DNA of 64,000 nucleotides from Anaerosolibacter sp. (lineage in GTDB: Bacteria > Bacillota > Clostridia > Peptostreptococcales > Thermotaleaceae), in assembly GCF_029240175.1 (NCBI RefSeq), contig NZ_JARBTM010000003.1, forward strand, positions 124,001-188,000, written 5' to 3'. Below are positions 8,597 through 18,385 of the stretch, piece after piece. The first letter of the stretch is position 1; every line of letters starts with the position of its first letter. A program made the translations under genes and the position numbers. The notes under the pieces were generated by a model. The model ran no database searches and was not told the DNA's origin. It worked only from the letters and a program-made list of their open reading frames with translations.

Positions 8597-9126
8597 TTGC
8601 AAAAACCTATGCAGGGGCTTTGTTTAGTGTTGCCCTGGAGCTGAACCAGTTGAATCAGTACGGGGAAGAGTTAGACTTTGTCATGGAAAGCTTTAAAAAT
8701 CATACTGATTTTTACGAACTCTACAAAACACCAAGGATCAGCAGTGATGAAAAAAAGCAGATTATAGAAGCTGTTTTCCAAGGAAAGCTGAGCGCCGAAA
8801 TCATGAATTTCTTAAAAATTCTTTCTGACAAGAGAAGAACCAACGCCTTTGAGGCGATTGTAAAGGGCTATCACAAGCTGGCCAATGAGCACCAAAATAT
8901 ACTGGAAGCTGTGGCCGTTACAACGGTGCCATTGAAGAATGAAGATAAGACTGCGCTGGAAATGAAGCTTTCGAAGATGACAGGCAAGAAGATTAGCCTT
9001 AGAAATGAAATGGATCCAACCATCATCGGCGGAATGCTGATCAGAATGGGCGATAAGGTAATAGATGGCACAGTGCAGGGTCGTCTAAGCAAAATGAAGG
9101 AAAGCCTTGCGCAAATAATAGTTTAG
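8584..9126 (+). CDS. atpH: ATP synthase F1 subunit delta
   Basis: A 180-residue subunit linking the b stalk to the top of F1. It has the helical N-terminal domain beginning with AKTYAGALFSVALE and the C-terminal TIIGGMLIRMGDKVIDGTV motif near residue 150, both family hallmarks. The ATG lies inside the end of atpF. Length and position between b and alpha are standard. Confidence 0.95.
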   Translation: MVELVAKTYAGALFSVALELNQLNQYGEELDFVMESFKNHTDFYELYKTPRISSDEKKQIIEAVFQGKLSAEIMNFLKILSDKRRTNAFEAIVKGYHKLANEHQNILEAVAVTTVPLKNEDKTALEMKLSKMTGKKISLRNEMDPTIIGGMLIRMGDKVIDGTVQGRLSKMKESLAQIIV

Positions 9127-9139
9127 GTGATAGGGGTGA

Positions 9140-10660
<1,521 letters not shown>

Positions 10661-10661
10661 G

Positions 10662-10863
10662 AAGACACGGTGTCTCGGTACATGGTGCAAGTGCTCGGTA
10701 CACGGTACACGGTGCGCGGTGTCACGGCAACAACTAATTCTTGAATACGACCCAGTGTATTATAGATGCTAGGCTTACTGGGTTCAAAACGACCGCTTAG
10801 GGTATGGCGAGAGGTCTTGGTTTTACGGTTTTAACGGACACCGCGAACCGGACACCGCGTACC
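10662..10863. repeat. Heptamer array, family B, inverted pair inside the atp operon
   Basis: The left arm at 10665-10728 repeats CGGTACACGGTGCGCGGTG-type units. The right arm at 10834-10863 has GGACACCGCGAACCGGACACC units in the opposite sense. About 105 bp lie between. This is the only large gap in the F1 part of the operon; no terminator is evident in it, so alpha-gamma co-transcription is still expected. Confidence 0.82.
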
Positions 10864-10892
10864 TGCCTTTAAGCATGGAGGTGAGCAACGAA

Positions 10893-11756
10893 GTGGCAGG
10901 AATGGGAATGCGCGATATAAAGCGTAGAATCAAAAGTGTAAACAGCACAAAACAAATTACAAAGGCAATGGAGATGGTTTCTTCTGCAAAGCTTAGGCGT
11001 GCCCGGGAGCGAGTAGAGAAGACCAGACCCTATTTCGATACAATCAAAGCCACGGTACAGGATATTTTCTCCAGTTCCGGAGGTGTCAAACATCCTTATG
11101 TCAGTCAGCGAGAGATAAAAAAGACATGTTATATCGTCATTACTGCTGATAGAGGCCTTGCAGGAGGCTACAATACCAATGCGATCAAGGCAGCTGTATC
11201 TCATATGCAGGAAAAAGAGGCTGTGTCAGTGATTACAGTTGGCAAGAAGGCAAGGAGTTACTTCAAAAAAAGAAGCTATGATTTCGATGGAGAATTTGTA
11301 CAAATCTCAGAAAATCCTAGTTATTCAGACGCCAAGCAAATTGGCAGCTTAATCATGCAGCTATATGAAAAGGGCATGATTGATGAAGTAAATCTGGTAT
11401 ATACACAGTTTGTAAGTACAATTTCTCAAAAGCCTGAAGTGATCAGACTACTTCCTCTAGCTGGTGAGAAAAAGGAAAAGGATGCAAATAAGAAGTTTGA
11501 ATACGTATCCTATGAACCCTCTCCAGAAGAGGTGTTGGATTATTTGATTCCAAAGTATATCGAGAGTACGATCTATGGTGCTTTGGTGGAATCTGCAGCA
11601 TCCTATCAAGGTGCTACAAAGGTAGCCATGGAAAATGCTACGAATAGTGCGGAAGATATGATTGGTAACTTGACATTAAGCTATAACAGAGCGCGTCAAG
11701 CGGCCATCACCCAAGAGATCGCTGAAATTGTAGGCGGCGCAGAAGCCTTAAAATAG
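10893..11756 (+). CDS. atpG: ATP synthase F1 subunit gamma
   Basis: Central rotor shaft, 287 residues from the GTG at 10893 (MAGMGMRDIKRRI, as in homologues). That start has GGAGGTG 9 nt upstream; the ATG at 10875 lies before this ribosome-binding site and is rejected. The N-terminal coiled-coil with STKQITKAMEMVSSAKL and the C-terminal NLTLSYNRARQAAITQEI helix, which form the shaft, are both clear. Confidence 0.96.
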   Translation: MAGMGMRDIKRRIKSVNSTKQITKAMEMVSSAKLRRARERVEKTRPYFDTIKATVQDIFSSSGGVKHPYVSQREIKKTCYIVITADRGLAGGYNTNAIKAAVSHMQEKEAVSVITVGKKARSYFKKRSYDFDGEFVQISENPSYSDAKQIGSLIMQLYEKGMIDEVNLVYTQFVSTISQKPEVIRLLPLAGEKKEKDANKKFEYVSYEPSPEEVLDYLIPKYIESTIYGALVESAASYQGATKVAMENATNSAEDMIGNLTLSYNRARQAAITQEIAEIVGGAEALK

Positions 11757-11786
11757 CGCAGTGATCAGCAAAACGAAAGGATGTGA

Positions 11787-13187
<1,401 letters not shown>

Positions 13188-13200
13188 TGGAGGTGGAGAC

Positions 13201-13605
13201 ATGGCTTCAGCCTTTCAACTGGAAATTGTAACCCCAGATAGAAAGTTTTACGAGGATGACGTAGATATGGTAGTCGTGAGAACGACTGCGGGTGATCTAG
13301 GAATCCTGAAAAACCATATGTCTCTTGTGAGTCCCTTGGCTGTAGGCACTATCAAGATAAAGAAAAATGGTGAGCAGTTAGAGGCGACTTGTGCTGGTGG
13401 TTTTGTCCAAGTTAGACAGGACAAGACAACGATCATCACCGACTCTGCTGAGTGGCCAGAAGAGATTGATGTGGAAAGAGCAAAAAAAGCTGCAGAAAGA
13501 GCAGAAGATAGACTGAAGATGAAATCATCTGAACTTGATATGATCCGTGCCCAAGCAGCATTGGAGCGTGCCCTCAACAGATTGAGAGTGGCAAGAAGAG
13601 ATTAG
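13201..13605 (+). CDS. atpC: ATP synthase F1 subunit epsilon
   Basis: A 134-residue subunit with an N-terminal beta-sandwich (FQLEIVTPDRKFYEDDVDMV, then GDLGILKNHMSLV) and a C-terminal two-helix region rich in Ala/Glu/Arg, the part that in relatives can inhibit ATP hydrolysis. It starts 13 nt after atpD behind GGAGGTGGAGAC and ends just before a strong terminator, so it closes the operon. Confidence 0.95.
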   Translation: MASAFQLEIVTPDRKFYEDDVDMVVVRTTAGDLGILKNHMSLVSPLAVGTIKIKKNGEQLEATCAGGFVQVRQDKTTIITDSAEWPEEIDVERAKKAAERAEDRLKMKSSELDMIRAQAALERALNRLRVARRD

Positions 13606-13610
13606 ATTTT

Positions 13611-13654
13611 AAACCCTCGAACAGGAATGTGTTCGAGGGTTTATTTTTTATTTT
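13611..13654 (+). terminator. Intrinsic terminator of the atp operon
   Basis: A 12-bp stem AAACCCTCGAAC/GTTCGAGGGTTT with an 8-nt loop, followed by a TATTTTTTATTTT tail directly after atpC. Confidence 0.93.
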
Positions 13655-13719
13655 TACCACACTTGAGCAGCTAACTTTTGTAAAATCATAGAATGATATG
13701 TCGGAATATTTAATAAAAA

Positions 13720-13748
13720 TGTTTGAACCAAAGTTTAGTAGGTATAAT
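13720..13748 (+). promoter_or_regulatory. Candidate promoter of the first surface-protein gene
   Basis: Perfect TATAAT at 13743-13748, about 50 bp before the aptamer. The -35 is poor (TGTTTG at the 17-nt spacing; a TTGAAC is only 14 nt away), so the exact boxes are uncertain. Confidence 0.4.
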
Positions 13749-13793
13749 ATGAATAACCAACAATCATTATTAAATAAATATCTTTCCAATATG

Positions 13794-13879
13794 CAAATAG
13801 CAAACCATCCGAAAGGATGGGACGCAAAGCCAGGTATCTAAGGTATATCCTAGATGTACTAAGATCGACCGACTGCCAT
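13794..13879 (+). ncRNA. c-di-GMP-I (GEMM-I) riboswitch 1
   Basis: It contains the core AGCAAACCATCCGAAAGGATGG followed by GGACGCAAAGCC, i.e. a GAAA-capped hairpin and the invariant linker of GEMM-I, then a second stem ending in GACCGACTGCC. The first base of the usual GGCAAACC is A here. The 3' strand CGACCGACTGCCAT is also the 5' strand of the terminator at 13866-13909. Aptamer and terminator therefore exclude each other, and ligand binding should favour read-through into the LPKTG gene. Confidence 0.92.
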
Positions 13880-13909
13880 GCAAATGATGGCAGTCGGTCG
13901 TTGTTTTTT
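13866..13909 (+). terminator. Riboswitch-controlled terminator 1
   Basis: A 14-bp perfect stem (13866-13879 with 13887-13900), 7-nt loop, then TTGTTTTTT. Its left strand overlaps the aptamer 3' end. Confidence 0.9.
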
Positions 13910-13948
13910 ACATATAAAATTTTAAAAATAATCGAAAGAGGTGAGATT

Positions 13949-15115
13949 ATGAAAGGGTTCAGAAACAAAGCATCGATGTACATGATTATTATTGCACTTG
14001 TAACCTTCTATGCTACGCCAAACATGAATACAATAGCTTTCGCAGAAGCAATAGAGGACTTTGAACAAGGGGACGAGACATTAAAGACAGTCATAGAAGA
14101 AGTGTATTTGCTTGAGGATACAGTGCCCGAATCAGGAAATGGCATCATACCTACTGAAATCGAAGGTAATGACCCAGCTATTTCAGGTTATGAAAAGTAC
14201 AAAATTGATCCACCTAGTGATGGAACATATACATCAGGAGATTTTGAAGTAATCGTAGATTTTTATGATGGTGATATCTTCGCAAGTTTTGAATCAAATA
14301 TGGATGTTAAATATGTATTTGTAAAGGGAGGAAACGGAGGATATCTATACGAATATGAGCCAGGTACTACAGCAGATAGTGACCTAAGGGCACCAGGCGT
14401 AGGAAAAAAAGATAACCAACCAGAAATCAGTCATATATCCTTCTATTATGAAATCGTAACAGACCCAGACCCTGATCCAGACCCAGACCCAGACCCAGAC
14501 CCAGATCCAGACCCAGACCCAGACCCTGATCCAGACCCTGATCCAGACCCAGACCCAGATCCAGACCCAGATCCAGACCCAGACCCAGACCCAGATCCAG
14601 ATCCAGACCCAGATCCAGACCCAGATCCAGACCCAGACCCAGACCCAGACCCAGATCCAGATCCAGACCCAGATCCAGATCCCGATCCAGACCCAGATCC
14701 AGACCCTGACCCAGATCCAGACCCAGATCCAGATCCAGACCCAGATCCAGACCCTGACCCAGATCCAGACCCAGATCCAGATCCAGACCCAGATCCAGAT
14801 CCAGATCCAGACCCAGACCCAGATCCAATTGATCCACCCGATGATGATGACGATGATGACGATATAGTAGATATTATCGATGAAGAAATTCCATTGGCTC
14901 CAGTGGATATAGATACCATAGAAACAAATCAGATTCCTGAAGCTACAACAGAGGTCATCGAAGAAACACCTATCGATATTGTCGATGAAGAAATACCATT
15001 AGGTATTGCTTCACTACCTAAAACAGGAGAACTACCCCCAGAATTATTCTATGGATTAGGCGGATTGATTACCTTAACAGGAGTTATAAGTAGAAAGAAA
15101 ACAAAAAATAAGTAG
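13949..15115 (+). CDS. LPKTG wall-anchored protein with 61 Asp-Pro repeats
   Basis: A 388-residue surface protein. A signal peptide (MKGFRNKASMY, hydrophobic core, cut near AFA-EA) is followed by a 140-residue region of unknown fold containing GTYTSGDFEVIVDFYDG, then 61 consecutive Asp-Pro dipeptides (14462-14827), an eight-Asp stretch, and a DEEIPLAP...DEEIPLG pair. It ends with LPKTG (356-360), a hydrophobic helix and a basic tail, a sortase signal. The Asp-Pro region is probably a rigid, negatively charged stalk, perhaps Ca2+-binding (inference). The ATG follows GAAAGAGGTGAG; in-frame starts inside the riboswitch are rejected. A sortase lies 1.4 kb downstream. Confidence 0.9.
   Translation: MKGFRNKASMYMIIIALVTFYATPNMNTIAFAEAIEDFEQGDETLKTVIEEVYLLEDTVPESGNGIIPTEIEGNDPAISGYEKYKIDPPSDGTYTSGDFEVIVDFYDGDIFASFESNMDVKYVFVKGGNGGYLYEYEPGTTADSDLRAPGVGKKDNQPEISHISFYYEIVTDPDPDPDPDPDPDPDPDPDPDPDPDPDPDPDPDPDPDPDPDPDPDPDPDPDPDPDPDPDPDPDPDPDPDPDPDPDPDPDPDPDPDPDPDPDPDPDPDPDPDPDPDPDPDPDPDPDPDPDPDPIDPPDDDDDDDDIVDIIDEEIPLAPVDIDTIETNQIPEATTEVIEETPIDIVDEEIPLGIASLPKTGELPPELFYGLGGLITLTGVISRKKTKNK
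14462..14827 (+). repeat. Coding microsatellite, 61 x Asp-Pro (6-nt unit)
   Basis: 366 nt of GAY-CCN codons. Synonymous third-base differences (gac/gat; cca/cct/ccc) are spread through it, so it is not a perfect repeat, but stretches are uniform enough for slippage. On the other strand it reads as spurious Gly-Ser and Leu-Asp/Gly open frames. Confidence 0.95.
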
Positions 15116-15125
15116 GACAAAAATT

Positions 15126-15164
15126 AAGAGTTGAAGGAACGATCCTTCAACTCTTATATTATTT
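15126..15164 (+). terminator. Terminator after the Asp-Pro protein gene
   Basis: A 13-bp stem AAGAGTTGAAGGA/TCCTTCAACTCTT with a 4-nt loop; the tail ATATTATTT is only moderately T-rich. Confidence 0.7.
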
Positions 15165-15206
15165 ATCTGAAAAAATGAATAAGTCAAATGATTCTGATAA
15201 AAATAA

Positions 15207-15235
15207 TTGACGAGAAAAAGTGTATATGGTAACAT
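15207..15235 (+). promoter_or_regulatory. Sigma-A promoter of the second surface-protein gene
   Basis: TTGACG at 15207-15212, 17-nt spacer, TAACAT at 15230-15235 with an extended-10 TGG. The promoter before the third riboswitch (17304) has the same design. Confidence 0.75.
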
Positions 15236-15261
15236 GTACATATATATCTAAATATTACCAA

Positions 15262-15349
15262 TGATAAAGGCAAACCATCTGAAAGGGTGGGACGCAAAGT
15301 AAGGTATCTAAAGCATATCCTTGTATGCTATGATTGACCAACTGCCATG
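15262..15349 (+). ncRNA. c-di-GMP-I (GEMM-I) riboswitch 2
   Basis: GATAAAGGCAAACCATCTGAAA followed by GGGTGGGACGCAAAGT is the GEMM-I core; a second stem follows and ends in GACCAACTGCC. As in riboswitch 1, the 3' strand AACTGCCAT also forms the left arm of a terminator (15340-15377), so c-di-GMP is expected to raise expression of the GGGNEQP-repeat protein. Confidence 0.93.
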
Positions 15350-15377
15350 AAATAAAAGTTATGGCAGTTTTTTTATT
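15340..15377 (+). terminator. Riboswitch-controlled terminator 2
   Basis: A 9-bp stem AACTGCCAT/ATGGCAGTT with a 12-nt loop and a run of T ending in TTTTTATTT. Its left arm is shared with the aptamer. Confidence 0.88.
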
Positions 15378-15439
15378 TATCAAAAACATATGTAAAAAAT
15401 GAAAATCGGTATAAAAGAGAAAAGGGAAGAGGGGAAAGA

Positions 15440-16459
15440 ATGAAGAGGTTTGTAAGAAGTTCATGTCGATATCTTTGTGTTGGTTTGATGGCAACAGCGA
15501 TTGCTGTGCCAAGCACAACGATTTTATCCTCAGCTGAGGTTGGACAAACCTATCTGATAGATGGGGAAAGTATTGGGAATTATAGCCTGTTGTATTATGC
15601 ATTGGGACAAGGAAATGATAAGGACAAAGCAACAAAAGAGAATAAGTCAAATGCAAATGAGAATGCACCTGGACAGAATGGTGAAGCACTTCCACCGGGG
15701 CACATAGGAAATACGCCTCCAGGACATGTTGATAAAGACAACCATGGACATAATAACCAAGACACTCGGCATGGGGATGATTTAGCACCAGGTCATAGAG
15801 TGGGTGATCAAACCGATGGAGGAGGCGACCAACCTGGCGGAGGAAACGAGCAACCTGGCGGAGGAGGCGAGCAACCTGGCGGAGGAAACGAGCAACCTGG
15901 CGGAGGAAACGAGCAACCTGGCGGAGGAAACGAGCAACCTGGCGGAGGAAATGAGCAACCCGGCGGAGGAAACGAGCAACCTGGCGGAGGAAATGAGCAA
16001 CCTGGTGGAGGAAATGAGCAACCCGGCGGAGGAAACGAGCAACCTGGCGGAGGAAATGAGCAACCCGGCGGAGGAAATGAGCAACCTGGCGGAGGAAATG
16101 AGCAACCTGGCGGAGGAAACGAGCAACCCGGCGGAGGAAATGAGCAACCTGGCGGAGGAAATGAGCAACCTGGCGGAGGAAATGAGCAGCCTGGCGGAGG
16201 AAATGAGCAACCTAGCGGAGGCGATATAGGAACCAACCTGGAAGTTATCATGGATGAAGCAATTCCGCAGGGCCCAGTAAATCTCATACCAGTAGAAAAT
16301 CCACCAGCACAAGGAGAAATGACTACCTTGTTAGATGAAGAAATACCTCTGGGTATTGCAGCCCTTCCGAAGACCGGAGAGCTACCACCAGAAATGTTCT
16401 ACGGACTGGGAAGTATCCTGACAACAGTTGGTGTTATGATTGGAAGAAAAAAGAAATAA
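15440..16459 (+). CDS. LPKTG wall-anchored protein with GGGNEQP repeats
   Basis: A 339-residue surface protein. A signal peptide (hydrophobic to about residue 30) is followed by a His/Asn/Gly-rich region with PPGHIGNTPPGHV, then 18 seven-residue units GGGNEQP (15835-16213; one is GGGGEQP), a DEAIPQGPV and a DEEIPLG motif, LPKTG (309-313), a hydrophobic helix and RKKK. The Gly-rich repeat should be flexible, and every unit carries a Gln. AGAGGGGAAAGA precedes the ATG. It has its own riboswitch and is followed by a terminator and the sortase gene. Function is unknown; a surface adhesin or matrix component is likely. Confidence 0.9.
   Translation: MKRFVRSSCRYLCVGLMATAIAVPSTTILSSAEVGQTYLIDGESIGNYSLLYYALGQGNDKDKATKENKSNANENAPGQNGEALPPGHIGNTPPGHVDKDNHGHNNQDTRHGDDLAPGHRVGDQTDGGGDQPGGGNEQPGGGGEQPGGGNEQPGGGNEQPGGGNEQPGGGNEQPGGGNEQPGGGNEQPGGGNEQPGGGNEQPGGGNEQPGGGNEQPGGGNEQPGGGNEQPGGGNEQPGGGNEQPGGGNEQPGGGNEQPSGGDIGTNLEVIMDEAIPQGPVNLIPVENPPAQGEMTTLLDEEIPLGIAALPKTGELPPEMFYGLGSILTTVGVMIGRKKK
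15835..16213 (+). repeat. Coding tandem repeat, 18 x 21 nt (GGGNEQP)
   Basis: Units follow GGCGGAGGAAAYGAGCAACC-T with few third-base changes (AAC/AAT, CCT/CCC, GGC/GGT). The high DNA identity suggests recent expansion and variable copy number. Confidence 0.95.
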
Positions 16460-16472
16460 TGTATGATATAAT

Positions 16473-16507
16473 AAAGCTGAGGGAATAATCTCTCGGCTTT
16501 ATTTTTG
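16473..16507 (+). terminator. Terminator between the repeat-protein gene and sortase
   Basis: AAAGCTGAGGGA pairs imperfectly (with G-U pairs) with TCTCTCGGCTTT across a 4-nt loop, followed by ATTTTTGG. Partial read-through to the sortase is possible because no clear promoter lies in the short gap. Confidence 0.75.
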
Positions 16508-16534
16508 GTATTTTACTTTAGGTAGGTGATTTTG

Positions 16535-17227
16535 ATGAAACGAATTTCTATGTTTCTCATTTTTGTTGGTATTCTTACGGCAGCTTATCCCTTGATGGAT
16601 CGGTTGTATACCTGGTATTGGCAGCAAAAAGCTTTAGAAGGTTATCAGACACTGAATGACGTTTTTATTTCAGAGATAGAGAACCCCGACGGCGATGATG
16701 AAGCAAGAGAATCTGCGGTATATGTGGATGAAGATATAAATATCGATAGGAGAACCAATGAAAACAGTAATCCTGCTCCAGATAATGATGCGAGTCCATC
16801 ACCCAATGAAGGAGAACAAGTTGGAAAAGAGAAAGTAACACCTATCGGGGTGATGATGATTCCAAAGATTAATCTCAAACAGCCCCTATTCTCTGGTGCC
16901 AGTCAGAAAAACCTCAAAATCGGATTAGGTCATATGGTAGAGACATCCAAAATAGGAGAAGTGGGAAATGCATCAATTGCAGGTCACCGAAGCCATACCT
17001 TTGGCAGGTTTTTCAATCGACTAGATGAGGTAGATGTAAATGATGAAATTGAAATCCTTATAGATGGGAAAACACTGAAATATATTGTCTATGAGAAAGT
17101 AATTGTAGAACCTACGGATATTTCTGTTCTGAAACGAAATAAGAAAGATAGAATACTTACACTCATTACCTGCCACCCCTTATATACCTCAACCCATCGA
17201 CTAATCATTCATGCGAAAATGCCTTAG
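16535..17227 (+). CDS. Sortase (class D-like)
   Basis: Membrane-anchored cysteine transpeptidase, 230 residues, that should cut LPKTG proteins between Thr and Gly and join them to the wall. An N-terminal hydrophobic anchor (about residues 7-25) is followed by a variable acidic/Asn-rich linker to about residue 100. The catalytic domain then has H151 in AGHRSHTFGRFF, C213 in LITCHPLYTS and R222 in THRLIIHA, the His-Cys-Arg triad. The ATG follows TAGGTGATTTT. Its place directly after two LPKTG genes makes them its likely substrates. The class is judged only from the TLITC motif and size. Confidence 0.9.
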   Translation: MKRISMFLIFVGILTAAYPLMDRLYTWYWQQKALEGYQTLNDVFISEIENPDGDDEARESAVYVDEDINIDRRTNENSNPAPDNDASPSPNEGEQVGKEKVTPIGVMMIPKINLKQPLFSGASQKNLKIGLGHMVETSKIGEVGNASIAGHRSHTFGRFFNRLDEVDVNDEIEILIDGKTLKYIVYEKVIVEPTDISVLKRNKKDRILTLITCHPLYTSTHRLIIHAKMP

Positions 17228-17303
17228 GAAGTTTTAAAGCATCTGATTGATTAGGATGATTAAGGGTAGAAATGAGTATGAAAAATAATGTTTTCAGAAT
17301 ATC

Positions 17304-17332
17304 TTGACGATTTATGTAAAGAATGGTAAGAT
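17304..17332 (+). promoter_or_regulatory. Sigma-A promoter of the transglutaminase-like gene
   Basis: TTGACG at 17304-17309, 17-nt spacer, TAAGAT at 17327-17332 with an extended-10 TGG. Confidence 0.75.
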
Positions 17333-17375
17333 GATGTTAAATAAATAAAGATGTATCTGTTGAGAACTTTTCAAC

Positions 17376-17452
17376 GATAAAGGCAAACCATCCGAAAGGG
17401 TGGGACGCAAAGCCATAGGGCCTTTCAAGAAATTGAATGGCAGCCGAGCCAC
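17376..17452 (+). ncRNA. c-di-GMP-I (GEMM-I) riboswitch 3
   Basis: GATAAAGGCAAACCATCCGAAA and GGGTGGGACGCAAAGCC are followed by a second stem (GGGCCTTTCAA...TTGAATGGCAGCC) closing with GAGCCACC: a textbook GEMM-I aptamer. No terminator follows. The ribosome-binding site GAGGAG begins a few bases after the aptamer, so control here is more likely at translation. The sign of control cannot be read directly. Confidence 0.94.
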
Positions 17453-17471
17453 CGAAAGAGGAGTTTTTATT

Positions 17472-18269
17472 ATGAAAAAAATGCTCGTTTTTATAACTGC
17501 ATTTATTATATTATTTACAAACCTTGGATATGCAGCAGAGAAGACTTATGTTGCAATGTTCGATAATTCCAAAAGCAGCATGGGCGTCATCGGTGTAAAC
17601 TATGGCGTAGGAGAGAAAAAGGTCAAGTTGGTTGTTGAAAAAGGACAAGCTAGATATACATACAATCTTAAAGGTGATGACCAAACAGAAAGCTTTCCTC
17701 TTCAATTAAATGATGGTAGCTATAAAGTGAGCATATTAGAAAATGTCAGCGGTAACTCCTATAAAACTGTAGCAGTGACAAATCTTGATGTAAAGATGGA
17801 GAATGAGCAAAAGGTATTTCTTAATTCCATACAGCTAATCGAATGGAACGATTCTATGAAGGCAATAGAAAAAGCAAAGGAACTGACAAAGGATATTACT
17901 ACAGATGAGGAAAAGATTGCTGCAATCCATAAATATGTTGTTGAGAATGTTCGTTATGATTATGATAAGATTAAGAACTTAAACTACGATTACCTACCCA
18001 ATATCGAAAACACATTTGAAACGAACCTTGGTATCTGCTATGATTATTCTTCAATGTTTGCAGGTATGCTTCGCAGTATAGACATTCCTACAAAGTTAAT
18101 CAAAGGATATACAAAAAATGCACAAGGCTACCATGCATGGAATGAAGTGTATGTAAATGGAAAATGGATGATCGTTGATACAACCTATGATGCACAAATG
18201 AAAGAGAACAAGCTTAAGTATACAATCAGCAAGAACAGTACAGATTATGAAAAAACATACGAATACTAA
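17472..18269 (+). CDS. Secreted transglutaminase-like protein
   Basis: A 265-residue protein with a signal peptide (MKKMLVF, hydrophobic core, cut near GYA-AE), an N-terminal beta-rich region of about 110 residues, and a C-terminal transglutaminase/cysteine-protease fold. C189 in LGICYDYSSMF, H221 in GYHAWNEVYV and D236 in WMIVDTTYD form the Cys-His-Asp triad. Members cross-link or cleave proteins at the cell surface. The start follows GAAAGAGGAG just after riboswitch 3; an in-frame start inside the aptamer is rejected. Its neighbour carries a Gln in each of 18 repeats, a possible acyl donor, but that link is speculation. Confidence 0.88.
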   Translation: MKKMLVFITAFIILFTNLGYAAEKTYVAMFDNSKSSMGVIGVNYGVGEKKVKLVVEKGQARYTYNLKGDDQTESFPLQLNDGSYKVSILENVSGNSYKTVAVTNLDVKMENEQKVFLNSIQLIEWNDSMKAIEKAKELTKDITTDEEKIAAIHKYVVENVRYDYDKIKNLNYDYLPNIENTFETNLGICYDYSSMFAGMLRSIDIPTKLIKGYTKNAQGYHAWNEVYVNGKWMIVDTTYDAQMKENKLKYTISKNSTDYEKTYEY

Positions 18270-18274
18270 AAATG

Positions 18275-18302
18275 AACCGCTCAATATGAGCGGTTTTATT
18301 TT
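18275..18302 (+). terminator. Terminator after the transglutaminase-like gene
   Basis: A 9-bp stem AACCGCTCA/TGAGCGGTT with a 3-nt loop and a TTATTTTA tail. Confidence 0.88.
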
Positions 18303-18385
18303 AGTTCATTAGTAGCCACGAAAATGGGTATACTGAGGTAAGAAGATATTTCATAACAGATAGAAAGCATCAAGGAGATGATAAA

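Noticed and set aside
13817-13948. Longer N-termini starting inside riboswitches 1 and 3 (13817 and 17400)
   Set aside because: These starts lie within the aptamers and would put non-signal residues before clear signal peptides; good ribosome-binding sites precede 13949 and 17472.
14427-14919. Two long minus-strand open frames (Leu-Gly-Asp and Gly-Ser repeats) across the Asp-Pro region
   Set aside because: They only mirror the 6-nt repeat of the plus-strand gene; no ribosome-binding site or independent signal.
15782-16312. Several open frames in other frames over the GGGNEQP repeats
   Set aside because: A 21-nt repeat without stops leaves all frames open; only the frame with signal peptide and LPKTG is a gene.
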